A DNA stretch of 64,000 nt from SIG480 sp045636865. Lineage in GTDB: Bacteria; Bacillota; Clostridia; Oscillospirales; JAAYXM01. Position 1 is the stretch's first letter. Each line of letters starts with the position of its first letter. The notes beneath the pieces are model-generated. The model saw nothing but the letters and a program-made list of their open reading frames with translations, was not told the origin of the DNA and did no database searches. Shown here in pieces: positions 34,962 through 42,697 of this stretch. The stretch is from NCBI GenBank assembly GCA_045636865.1, contig JAZTYJ010000016.1:62001-126000 (forward strand), in the 5' to 3' direction. The position numbers and the translations under genes were made by a program.

Positions 34962-35951
34962 ATGAAAAAAACATCAATTCTTGCACTTTTGCTTGCATTC
35001 GTTATGGTATTTTCGCTCGTTGGTTGCGACTCATCTTCAGGCGATCTTGCCGAATATCTTCTTGCATCCGAAATATCCGACGAAGTTTTGAAGGATGCAA
35101 ACGAAACCCTCTCTGCTTTTATGCAGGCATTTGAAGAAAATAATCCGTCAGCGGCTATGTCTCTTTTTTCGGAGAGCGTAGAGGCAACCGAGGCTGACCT
35201 TGCCTCCTTTTTTGAGAGAGTATCAGCCCTCTCCTCTTCTCCGTTTGTTCCTTTTGATGCGTACTATCTGAATAACCTTCAGGTTTCAGAGGCGCTTATG
35301 AATGTCAAGAAATCAGCAGATGCCGAAAACTATATCGAAATCACTCCTGCCGCAGAAGAGATGTACTGTGCGATATATGTTTCGAAGGGTGATAAAATCT
35401 CTCATATGATGACGATCCTCATGGTTCGTGAGGGTGCGGATTTCAAAATCGTCTGGGTAAACCCGACCGACTTTGAGTACAGCGGTCGCGATGCTCTCGA
35501 AATTTATGAGACTACAAAAAAACTTTCTGATGACGGCAGAATCATCCCCGCATACATTTCATCCTGCATGCTCTCAAACATCTTCCAACCGGGCGGATTC
35601 TTCAGATATAAAGAAAATGCAGAAATGGAAGACATCTGCTATAAGCTCTTTACTGAAATTTCAGAAACCTATAAGCTTCCGCTTGCACTTGAGAACACAA
35701 ACAACTCATCAGTTTACGAAATCGGAATTTCAAACGATGAGGAATACGGTGTAATTCCGCTTATCCTCATAAAAACAGACGAGAAATCGGATCTCGAAAA
35801 AGAGGCAAAGGCGGTCGTTTCTTCACTTGATGCGCTCTCGCCCGGAATTTCCGACACCTTTGATTATGTCCACGTCGAAATGACAAATGACGACCCTGCA
35901 AACGAAGAAGTCAAGATAGAGAGTGAAAAAATAGTAATCAAGACGAAATAA
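34962..35951 (+). CDS. Hypothetical lipoprotein
   Basis: 329 residues. Signal peptide ends with the lipobox LVGC. The body is acidic with helix-rich stretches (DANETLSAFMQAFEENNPSAAMSLFSES) resembling SnoaL/NTF2-like lipoproteins, but I do not recognise it. Follows dacF by 6 bp with SD GGAGA; probably co-transcribed with the dnaD-dnaC-dacF unit. A terminator follows. Confidence 0.7.
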   Translation: MKKTSILALLLAFVMVFSLVGCDSSSGDLAEYLLASEISDEVLKDANETLSAFMQAFEENNPSAAMSLFSESVEATEADLASFFERVSALSSSPFVPFDAYYLNNLQVSEALMNVKKSADAENYIEITPAAEEMYCAIYVSKGDKISHMMTILMVREGADFKIVWVNPTDFEYSGRDALEIYETTKKLSDDGRIIPAYISSCMLSNIFQPGGFFRYKENAEMEDICYKLFTEISETYKLPLALENTNNSSVYEIGISNDEEYGVIPLILIKTDEKSDLEKEAKAVVSSLDALSPGISDTFDYVHVEMTNDDPANEEVKIESEKIVIKTK

Positions 35952-35960
35952 GATAAAACA

Positions 35961-35997
35961 AAAAACCTCGCGACAGCTTGTCGCGAGGTTTTTTTAT
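35961..35997 (+). terminator. Bidirectional terminator between lipoprotein gene and tyrS
   Basis: AAAACCTCGCGACA pairs with TGTCGCGAGGTTTT, loop GCT; T-run on both strands. Confidence 0.9.
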
Positions 35998-36003
35998 CTT
36001 TAC

Positions 36004-37224
36004 TTACTTTACAATTGCGCGGTGGAAAACTTTCTTTCCCTTTTTGATCTTTACGCCGTTTGCAAGAGCATCGGCAGAAACTACAAAGTCCGCAGACTCA
36101 ACCTTTTCACCGTCGACCGAGATGCCACCCTGCATAACAAGGCGTCTTCCCTCTCCCTTTGAGGGAATGAGTGAGCACTTCATAAGAAGGTCTAAAATTG
36201 CGATGCCGTCTTTTGCTTCGTCTGCAGGAATCTCCGTTGTCGGCATATTTGAATCGTCTCCGCCGCCTGCAAAGAGGCTTCTTGCAGCATCTCTTGCCTT
36301 TGTTGCTTCTTCTTCACCGTGGACAAGAGCCGTAAGCTCGTAGGCGAGAAGCTCCTTCTTTTCGTTGATGCGTGAATCATCCCACTTTTCGATTTCTTCA
36401 ATCTCTTCAATCGGGATGAATGTGAGCATGCGGATGCATTTCATAACGTCGGCATCGTCAACGTTTCTCCAGTACTGGAAGAACTCAAACGGGCTTGTCT
36501 TGTTCGGGTCAAGCCAGACAGCGCCGCGCGCAGTTTTTCCCATCTTCTTTCCCTCGGAGTTGAGGAGAAGAGTAATAGTCATCGCGTGAGCATCCTCGCC
36601 GAGCTTCTTGCGGATGAGCTCCGTGCCGCCGAGCATATTACTCCACTGGTCGTTTCCGCCAAACTGCATATTGCAGCCGAGCTTCTTATACATATAATAG
36701 AAGTCATATGACTGCATAATCATATAGTTGAATTCAAGGAATGAAAGCCCCTTCTCCATACGCTGCTTGTAGCACTCTGCACGAAGCATATTGTTGACGG
36801 AGAAGCATGCACCGACCTCACGGAGAACGTCAATATAATTAAGCGGAAGGAGCCAGTCGGCATTGTTTACCATCATAGCCTTGCCCTCGCCAAACTCAAT
36901 AAAGCGCTCCATCTGCTTCTTGTAGCAGTCGCAGTTGTGTTGAATTGTTTCATCAGTCATCATTGAGCGCATGTCTGTGCGTCCTGACGGGTCACCGATC
37001 ATTGCAGTTCCGCCGCCGATAAGAGCTATCGGACGGTTGCCCGCCATCTGAAGACGCTTCATAAGGCAGAGCGCCATAAAATGACCTACATGCAAAGAGT
37101 CAGCAGTCGGGTCAAACCCTATATAGAATGTTGCGCGACCGTTGTTGACAAGCTCGCGGATTTCCTCTTCGTTTGTAACCTGGGCGATAAGTCCGCGCGC
37201 AACGAGTTCTTCATAAATTTTCAT
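36004..37224 (-). CDS. tyrS: Tyrosyl-tRNA synthetase
   Basis: 406 residues, bacterial TyrRS of class Ic. Catalytic HIGH-like motif reads HVGH in DSLHVGHFMAL and the KMSKS-like motif reads KMGKT. The C-terminal S4 RNA-binding domain (VSADALANGVKIKKGKK) is present. ATG 37224 (MKIYEEL) has AGAAGG upstream; an upstream in-frame ATG at 37305 would overlap the promoter. No T-box leader: the promoter is only about 40 nt before the gene. Confidence 0.95.
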   Translation of the reverse strand: MKIYEELVARGLIAQVTNEEEIRELVNNGRATFYIGFDPTADSLHVGHFMALCLMKRLQMAGNRPIALIGGGTAMIGDPSGRTDMRSMMTDETIQHNCDCYKKQMERFIEFGEGKAMMVNNADWLLPLNYIDVLREVGACFSVNNMLRAECYKQRMEKGLSFLEFNYMIMQSYDFYYMYKKLGCNMQFGGNDQWSNMLGGTELIRKKLGEDAHAMTITLLLNSEGKKMGKTARGAVWLDPNKTSPFEFFQYWRNVDDADVMKCIRMLTFIPIEEIEEIEKWDDSRINEKKELLAYELTALVHGEEEATKARDAARSLFAGGGDDSNMPTTEIPADEAKDGIAILDLLMKCSLIPSKGEGRRLVMQGGISVDGEKVESADFVVSADALANGVKIKKGKKVFHRAIVK

Positions 37225-37263
37225 AAAAAACAACCTTCTTTCGTGTTTCATACACCGAAATAT

Positions 37264-37292
37264 ACTATACCACAGAAAACTAAAAATTTCAA
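37264..37292 (-). promoter_or_regulatory. tyrS promoter
   Basis: On minus TTGAAA, 17 nt, TATAGT. Confidence 0.75.
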
Positions 37293-37304
37293 GGTAATTT
37301 GGCA

Positions 37305-37342
37305 ATATAAAAAGAGCTGTGCTTTTTTGTCGAAAACACAGC
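37305..37342 (-). terminator. Minus-strand intrinsic terminator upstream of tyrS
   Basis: On minus GCTGTG pairs with CACAGC around a 15-nt loop and is followed by TCTTTTT. It would stop a minus-strand transcript coming from 37343-37870 before the tyrS promoter. Confidence 0.7.
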
Positions 37343-37480
37343 CAAATCGTTAATTTTTTAACACCCTAACAAATTTATGATAACACAGGTGATATACCAA
37401 AGTCAACGAAAATCTTATTTCGGAGAAAAATTTCTCGTTTTTGCATAAATTGAAGCTTTTAAGTTTAGATGTTTTACCAA

Positions 37481-37509
37481 TTGCAAAAGGCGTTTTAAAA
37501 TGCTATTAT
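37481..37509 (+). promoter_or_regulatory. Strong rightward promoter of a putative non-coding RNA
   Basis: TTGCAA, 17 nt, TATTAT, no open reading frame of useful length downstream. Points away from tyrS and toward the prophage end. Confidence 0.7.
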
Positions 37510-37515
37510 ATAGAC

Positions 37516-37735
37516 AAAGAAAGGGTGTTACCAATGTTCCGGTAAAACTTAAAGGTTCTTATCAGATGAGGATATAGAGAAGCCGAGAATAAGCTTTAGA
37601 GACAAGTTAAGTCAAGTCCGAATCTGAAGTTCCGAACTCAACAACCTGCCCCCTTCGAAGATGAGATGTGAATAATAAGAAAAGGAGCTTATAAAGAAAA
37701 ATAAGCAGAAGGCGGCAGACACAATGAAAGAGAGG
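37516..37735 (+). ncRNA. Candidate structured non-coding RNA (family not identified)
   Basis: Begins at the expected start of the promoter 37481-37509. The interval has no plus-strand ORF and no minus-strand ORF of note, yet carries nested complementary segments: ACTTAA (37547-37552) with TTAAGT (37606-37611), GCTTAT (37687-37692) with ATAAGC (37701-37706), and the competing AATAAGC at 37587-37593. The second half ends GAAAGGAGCTTAT...ATAAGC. Clostridial families to test are raiA-motif RNA and 6S RNA; I cannot assign either from memory. The 3' end is uncertain; a T-poor hairpin lies at 37743-37765 and the terminator hairpin at 37881-37906. Confidence 0.45.
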
Positions 37736-37742
37736 TTAAAAT

Positions 37743-37800
37743 GATGTTAATGTATATTTAACATCAACAACCCGCAAACCCTTGAAAATACAAGGTTTAT
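37743..37800. other. Inverted repeats, candidate left attachment region of the prophage
   Basis: Two dyads in tandem: GATGTTAA/TTAACATC (37743-37765) and AAACCCTTG/CAAGGTTTA around 37777-37799, the latter flanked by AACAACCCGC. The stretch is between the last phage gene (endolysin) and the last host gene (tyrS), where one attachment site must lie. The other end of the prophage is outside the window, so the core cannot be defined. Confidence 0.35.
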
Positions 37801-37872
37801 CAAAGTCGGTGTGTATTAAATGTGTATCTCGGCACACCACTTCAGACGAGTTTATAAGTATTAAAAAGGCAA

Positions 37873-37910
37873 TAAAAAAAGAGGGATGCCCCGAAAAGCA
37901 TCCCTCTTTC
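37873..37910 (-). terminator. Terminator of the prophage late operon (bidirectional)
   Basis: GAGGGATGC pairs with GCATCCCTC around an 8-nt loop; on minus it ends CTCTTTTTTTATT. Directly follows the endolysin stop (37920). Confidence 0.9.
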
Positions 37911-37919
37911 TCTGTTTAT

Positions 37920-38570
37920 TTATCCTTTTGTTGCGAGTTTCTCAAGCAATGCCTCTCCCCATTTGTAATTGCAGAGGAAAGCCATTGTGTTGTCATCGAG
38001 TTCAAAACGGTTCTGCACTTCCTTGAAGAACGGAATCTCCCGCGCTTCTGTGTCATACTCCGGAACTCCATATCCACGAATGTATTTACCATCGACAGAA
38101 ATTTCTCGTCTTTCAACTCCGTCAATGCGGTCTGCATCCGTTCCGTCATAGTTCCCCTCGATAACTGTTATTTTGCCACCTGAAACCTTTTCGACAATGC
38201 CGACATGGTTCGGAGCGCCTTTGTTGTCGCCCTTGCCCTTGTCTTCCCAATCGTAAAAGATTATGTCTCCCGGATTCGGGATGTAATCATCATCCTCAAC
38301 CCAAGAGCCGAGCTCTTTGAAAAGGTCAATCATCTTCGGGCATCCGCACTCGGTCGGGATAATGTCCGTGTAGCCGAGCTTTATTGCCACGGCTGAAACG
38401 AAAGTCGCGCACCAAGCATCGGTATATTTCACCTTATACCCCCTCGCGAGAGGTTTGTGGGAATTGTAAAGGTCGATGATTTCCTTATGCCCTGCGCCGC
38501 CCTCATCTCTTCCGAGCCATGCCTGAGCCTGCGCAACGACTTTGCTTGCGAATTTAGGCATCTTTGCCAC
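37920..38570 (-). CDS. CHAP-domain endolysin
   Basis: 216 residues. CHAP cysteine peptidase/amidase with catalytic Cys in DAWCATFVSA, His in PNHVGIVEKV and the Asn/Glu of VIEGNYDG. No separate cell-wall-binding repeat is visible; the C-terminal 50 residues (about 165-216) may serve as binding domain. Last gene of the late operon. It overlaps the holin gene by 17 bp. Degrades peptidoglycan at lysis. Confidence 0.88.
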   Translation of the reverse strand: MAKMPKFASKVVAQAQAWLGRDEGGAGHKEIIDLYNSHKPLARGYKVKYTDAWCATFVSAVAIKLGYTDIIPTECGCPKMIDLFKELGSWVEDDDYIPNPGDIIFYDWEDKGKGDNKGAPNHVGIVEKVSGGKITVIEGNYDGTDADRIDGVERREISVDGKYIRGYGVPEYDTEAREIPFFKEVQNRFELDDNTMAFLCNYKWGEALLEKLATKG

Positions 38571-38847
38571 TTCCTATCTGTTTGACGATATTTGCGACAT
38601 ATACCGCCGCCATACCTGCAATTATACCCTTGAGAACAAACTCAATGATAACTCCACCCGTTCCAACGAAGTAGAGTAATTCAAAACATACTCCGAGAAC
38701 GAGAGCCGCAAGCGGGATGAATCTGTCATCGAAAAACTTTGCCTTTTTGAGGGCAAAGCACACACCGAACACCGCCGCAATAACGATGTATAAATCTGCT
38801 GTTATAAGTGCTGAAAAAGCCTCTGTAATGAACTCTGTATTCATCAT
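38554..38847 (-). CDS. Phage holin
   Basis: 97 residues, three hydrophobic segments (about 18-33, 45-62 and 67-90) and a short charged end. Size and position before the endolysin fit the holin_4/toxin-secretion holin group. Forms membrane lesions that release the CHAP enzyme. SD AAGGAG precedes. Start ATG 38847 or 38844. Confidence 0.8.
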   Translation of the reverse strand: MMNTEFITEAFSALITADLYIVIAAVFGVCFALKKAKFFDDRFIPLAALVLGVCFELLYFVGTGGVIIEFVLKGIIAGMAAVYVANIVKQIGSGKDA

Positions 38848-38863
38848 TGTTGTTACTCCTTCC

Positions 38864-39157
38864 TTATAATCCGATTTTAGCCAAAACCGCGCCGACTATT
38901 GCCGCAATAATCGCAAGAATTATTTTCTCTGTGATAGCTTCAGCTCTCTTTGAAGGTTTCTGTTCGATTGCCTCGACTTTGCCGTCAAGCCTCTCAACGG
39001 TGTCGGACATTCCATCAACCTTTGTTGCCATTACCTGAACGGCTGTCGCAAGATTGTTTATTGCTTCAATCTGCTTTTCAAAATGGTCAATTCTTCGCGT
39101 GTTTGACTTCGCCCTGTTCTCGACATCTGCAAGTCTCTTTTCGTGTTCAAGGTCCAT
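38864..39157 (-). CDS. XhlA-like haemolysin/lysis-associated membrane protein
   Basis: 97 residues: a coiled coil (LEHEKRLADVENRAKSNTRR...) followed by one C-terminal hydrophobic helix (IILAIIAAIVGAVLAKIGL). This is the XhlA layout of PBSX-like phages, where it acts with the holin XhlB. The helix would be anchored with the coil in the cytosol. Confidence 0.8.
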   Translation of the reverse strand: MDLEHEKRLADVENRAKSNTRRIDHFEKQIEAINNLATAVQVMATKVDGMSDTVERLDGKVEAIEQKPSKRAEAITEKIILAIIAAIVGAVLAKIGL

Positions 39158-39172
39158 CGTCTCACACCCCCG

Positions 39173-39304
39173 TTATTCGTACTTGAGCCCTGTAATCTCG
39201 GTATACTGCTCTTTGGTGATGATACCCTTGCGAACTGCGTTCTTTACCATCGGAGCAGGCCACAAGCCCGCTTCGAAGAAATACTTGATTCTTTCATAAC
39301 TCAT
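39173..39304 (-). CDS. XkdX-family small phage protein
   Basis: 43 residues, MSYERIKYFFEAGLWPAPMV... ITKEQYTEITG. This small family is found in many clostridial and Bacillus phages (PBSX XkdX) just after the tail fibre; function unknown. ATG 39304, with AGGGCTAAAAG upstream. Too short for ordinary gene calling. 3 bp after the preceding ORF. Confidence 0.82.
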   Translation of the reverse strand: MSYERIKYFFEAGLWPAPMVKNAVRKGIITKEQYTEITGLKYE

Positions 39305-39307
39305 CTT

Positions 39308-39703
39308 TTAGCCCTCCACATCCGGTAATGTCATCATGCTCTGATATTCAAGCTGTGCCGCTATGCTTGCGAGAGCATCCGCCTGCACATCTTCTCTTGC
39401 TTTCGCATCTGCTATAGCTTCAGCTTCTGCGGCTGCTCGTGCATCCTCAAATGCCTCGATAGCTGCAAGCTTCTCCTCGTCTGTCGTGCAAGCGGAGAAG
39501 TCGCAACCCTGTTGCTCATACTGCTGAACCATCTGCCCGAGAGTTCCGAAGAAAGCTCCGTTACATTCACCGTAAGAGCAAAGCACCGTTATATTGGGTT
39601 CTTTTGCCACAGGATAACGATTCATCCACTGTTCGGCTGTAAGAACCTCGCCAATTGGTGTAATAATATTATCTTTCTTGTTCCATATAGCATATCTTTT
39701 CAT
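39308..39703 (-). CDS. Phage tail-associated hypothetical protein
   Basis: 131 residues. MKRYAIWNKKDNIITPIGEVLTAEQW at the N-terminus is typical of small proteins encoded after tail fibres in clostridial phages, and the Ala/Glu-rich C-terminal half may be a coiled coil. No enzyme motif. It could act in tail-fibre assembly, by position only. SD AAGGAGG. Confidence 0.6.
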   Translation of the reverse strand: MKRYAIWNKKDNIITPIGEVLTAEQWMNRYPVAKEPNITVLCSYGECNGAFFGTLGQMVQQYEQQGCDFSACTTDEEKLAAIEAFEDARAAAEAEAIADAKAREDVQADALASIAAQLEYQSMMTLPDVEG

Positions 39704-39719
39704 ATTTGTGCCTCCTTAA

Positions 39720-40859
39720 TTAAGCTGTATAGACGTCCACGGCTGTAAATGATTCATCGCTCGTTATATGTGTACCCATTGAGCCTCCTGTAAAAACGGC
39801 AAAACTCTCCAATGTATATGCAGCCAATTCACCTCTTGCCACGCTCAACGGATTCGCCGATTGTCTGACTAATGAAGCATCATAAGCATCCACAGAAGCA
39901 ACCGACGTAAAACTTGTCTGACCACTGATTTTTTTAAGACCTCCTGCACATATCGCAAAATCCTCAAGAGTTGTTGCGGCAGGACCTGTTTTTGTATCGC
40001 TTAAATTTTCAACAGTATCAATACGAGTCAATGATGCATCATAAGCATCAACGATATTGGTATCACTTGTACTTGAAGTATCTCCTCCAAAGAAGAGCGC
40101 ACACTTTTTAACAGTTGTCGCCGCTAACATTTCTCGCGCCTTCCGAAGATTCTTCGTGGTGTCTATTCTTGTTATTGATTCATCATAAGTATCGACCACG
40201 GAAGAATATTGCCCTCCACCAGCAACGAGAGCAAATCCTTCTACGGTTGTTGCCGCAGGACTTCTTCTTGCTGACCGTAAAGCTCGTCCTGCAGTAAATG
40301 TCAACGAAGTATCGCAAACATCAACTCTATCGGTATCACTACTACCACTTAAACCTCCAACGAACATACCGCGATTGTTAACAGTGGTTGCGGCTAACCT
40401 TGTTCTTTTGACAGGTGATTCATAAGTTGATACTTGATGTGTCAAGGACGTATCATAAGACTCAAACCGCCCGTCATAGTCAGTTCCACCACCGACAACA
40501 GCATAAGAACCAACCTTCGTCGCCGCAGGTCGAGTTCTTCTCTCTACCGACAAACCATCAACAGTAACAGCCGTTAAGGATTTGTTATATGCAATCGCCG
40601 CTTTGGGATTTCTAATTCCACCAAAGAGCATTCCATACTGACCAACGGTTGTAGCTGCGTGTGCTGTCATAGCTTGAGGCAACGGGTCGATTGTGCCGAA
40701 ATATTCAAGTCCTGAACTCCAACAAGGTCGATATACACCGCCGATTGTCACATATGCTTTTCTTACTTTGCGATGTATGCCGTTCTCATCGGTGAGGTAC
40801 TTCTTGCGAATCTTGCGATGTATGCTGTTCTCATCGGTTAAGTAAGCCTTTTTCGCCAT
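39720..40859 (-). CDS. Kelch-repeat tail fibre protein
   Basis: 379 residues. The N-terminus has two copies of a 16-residue unit YLTDENxIHRKxRK followed by a related AYVTIGGVYRPCW, then a kelch-like beta-propeller of about seven blades, each with AATTV near one edge and GGxxxxxxxxVDxYDASLTR in the other. The propeller is a likely receptor-binding or decoration head on the tail fibre tip. Position after the fibre gene supports this. SD GAGGTGAGG region. Length fits one propeller. Confidence 0.75.
   Translation of the reverse strand: MAKKAYLTDENSIHRKIRKKYLTDENGIHRKVRKAYVTIGGVYRPCWSSGLEYFGTIDPLPQAMTAHAATTVGQYGMLFGGIRNPKAAIAYNKSLTAVTVDGLSVERRTRPAATKVGSYAVVGGGTDYDGRFESYDTSLTHQVSTYESPVKRTRLAATTVNNRGMFVGGLSGSSDTDRVDVCDTSLTFTAGRALRSARRSPAATTVEGFALVAGGGQYSSVVDTYDESITRIDTTKNLRKAREMLAATTVKKCALFFGGDTSSTSDTNIVDAYDASLTRIDTVENLSDTKTGPAATTLEDFAICAGGLKKISGQTSFTSVASVDAYDASLVRQSANPLSVARGELAAYTLESFAVFTGGSMGTHITSDESFTAVDVYTA
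40768..40844 (-). repeat. Two-copy direct DNA repeat at the 5' end of the kelch gene
   Basis: Two 32-bp copies (40768-40799 and 40813-40844) differing by a few bases; they encode the YLTDENxIHRKxRK units. Recent tandem duplication is inferred. Confidence 0.75.
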
Positions 40860-40870
40860 AACCTCACCTC

Positions 40871-42118
40871 TTATTCAACGACATAATGAACAGTTCCCGT
40901 AGGAGATGCGCTCGGACTTCCTGCTTCGATGTCTTCCTCTCCCCAAGTGGGGAACGGAGCTGCGCCAATATCGGAATGTGTGATAAGATTTATGTTGTTC
41001 GTGGTAATCATTTCAAACCAACCATAAAATGAGCCGTTATTGAACCCACCCCACCAAAGTCGGTCAGGTTGTGCCGCATAACGAGCAAATACACCCGCAG
41101 CACTTCTGTCATAGAACCACCAACTTTTTGTATCGTTTAATGGCGCGTTAATCGGAGCACCTTCACTATACTGAAAGAATTGCCCAAAAGGAGTTGTAGG
41201 GTTTGCTAAAAATGCCTTAACATCCGTACCGTTCGGGATTTCAATGCGAACTCCTGCATCACTCGGAATTGCTCCAATATCGGCATAGGTAGGCTTGTTT
41301 CCAGTGTGATACACATCGTACCAAGTGCCTACGCCGTCTTTAGGAACACTTCCGATTTGTAACGCCTTTTTCAGTCCGCTATCATACGGGCTAATGAGCA
41401 AGATATGACGAGCAGAAGTGTTTTCGCTGATGTCATCCTGAAACGCCACCTTGTACCCATTCTCCGCAAAAATTCTTGCACCCGAACCACCAAGCGTGCT
41501 GTCCCTATGTCTATATGTTCCGGTAACAGTATCACCGTTGCTTTTAACGGCTCCAATCGCAGCAGGTGTAATCGGGTCTGCACCGTCTTTGGAATGTCGG
41601 AAAGCGTGAACTTCAAATTCGCGCATACCGACATATATTCCACTCTCGACAGTGAGATTGACATTTGTTTCATTCCCGACATATGAAACCATTTCGAGCT
41701 GTTTTTCAACAGCCGCACCGGTTGTATATGCAGGAATCAAATCCGCAGAGCTTCCTGCATTGCCGTAAGAATAGAGAACCTCGTCGCTCGTTCTGATGAT
41801 TGCCCCTGCATCATCTCGGTATATTGCCCGAGCATACAAAGCAAACTCTTTGAATCGAAAATCCTCTGTTACAGCCGTGTTGGAATAATAACCCCCGAAT
41901 ATTACTTTGCCGTCAGGGGTTTTTTCCTTGCTTGAGATTTCTATATTGATGACCGGATAAACAACATCCGTCATCGTTGCGGAGGTCTTGCCTGCAGGAA
42001 TATCACCGCTACCCATTACAAGCCGTGTTGCATCAAGTTCACCGCCTGCCTGAACATCGGCAAGAAGACTCCGCCCCTTTTCTGTAATTGCCAAATTTGA
42101 GAAGTTTCCCATATTCAA
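40871..42118 (-). CDS. Phage tail fibre protein (P2 gpH-like N-terminus)
   Basis: 415 residues. Residues 1-160 (NLAITEKGRSLLADVQAGG ... YVGMREFEVH) are the conserved phage tail-collar/baseplate-attachment domain. The rest shows short fibre repeats TPAAIGAV, THSDIGAAP and a knob-like module with WWFYDRSAAG and YAAQPDRLWWGGFN. Joins the baseplate proteins I/J to receptor binding. SD AAGGAGG. The kelch gene follows 11 bp later. Confidence 0.8.
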   Translation of the reverse strand: MNMGNFSNLAITEKGRSLLADVQAGGELDATRLVMGSGDIPAGKTSATMTDVVYPVINIEISSKEKTPDGKVIFGGYYSNTAVTEDFRFKEFALYARAIYRDDAGAIIRTSDEVLYSYGNAGSSADLIPAYTTGAAVEKQLEMVSYVGNETNVNLTVESGIYVGMREFEVHAFRHSKDGADPITPAAIGAVKSNGDTVTGTYRHRDSTLGGSGARIFAENGYKVAFQDDISENTSARHILLISPYDSGLKKALQIGSVPKDGVGTWYDVYHTGNKPTYADIGAIPSDAGVRIEIPNGTDVKAFLANPTTPFGQFFQYSEGAPINAPLNDTKSWWFYDRSAAGVFARYAAQPDRLWWGGFNNGSFYGWFEMITTNNINLITHSDIGAAPFPTWGEEDIEAGSPSASPTGTVHYVVE

Positions 42119-42124
42119 ACCTCC

Positions 42125-42697
42125 TTAAATCGTTGCCGTCTTTGCTTCGTATCGTTCAATCGAGGCCTCGTGCATAGCAACACCCCCTGCAAGGATAAGT
42201 TCGCCTGTGAGTGTCAAATAAATGCCGTCAAGCTTTGCACTCGCTCTCTTGACCTTGTTGAGCAAAGAAACAAACTCAAGAAGCCTCTCGTTTGAAACGG
42301 TCGGGTTCGAGGAATAAACGCGGAAATGTCCCGGTTCTCCCCCATACTCAAACCATTCCTCAATATGTCCGCTCCCGAAGTATGTCTTGATGATGTTTTC
42401 AACCGCCCATTTTGTGCCGAGCGACTGATGAACCATATCGCTGTTTTTTACAAGTTCCCGTTTTATCGCAATGTCTGCACCGAAATCATACCAATAGATG
42501 TTGAGTTCCCAAGCAAGAGCATCAAGCTCCGCCTCACTCAATTTGTCGATACAATCCCAAGTCGAAGCCGTTTTGATTCGTGTCGCAACTGCAGGGATGA
42601 TTTTGTCCACTGCCGCCGCCAACCCCTGAACAGCTCCGTCCTCGCGCATAAATTGAGGTAAAAGCTTAATGAACTCTATGTTTTCAAGTTTCATCAA
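42125..42697 (-). CDS. Phage tail protein I (baseplate)
   Basis: 190 residues. DALAWELNIYWYDFGADIAIKREL and the following HQSLGTKWAVENIIKTYFGSG are the P2 gpI signature. A wedge component of the baseplate of contractile tails. Overlaps the gpJ stop (4 bp). ATG at 42697 or 42694. Confidence 0.88.
   Translation of the reverse strand: MMKLENIEFIKLLPQFMREDGAVQGLAAAVDKIIPAVATRIKTASTWDCIDKLSEAELDALAWELNIYWYDFGADIAIKRELVKNSDMVHQSLGTKWAVENIIKTYFGSGHIEEWFEYGGEPGHFRVYSSNPTVSNERLLEFVSLLNKVKRASAKLDGIYLTLTGELILAGGVAMHEASIERYEAKTATI

Noticed and set aside
37225..37480. T-box leader of tyrS
   Set aside because: The tyrS promoter is about 40 nt from the start codon and the hairpin lies upstream of it.
39720..40859. 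Diversity-generating retroelement variable region in the kelch gene
   Set aside because: No reverse transcriptase, template repeat or accessory gene is in the window.
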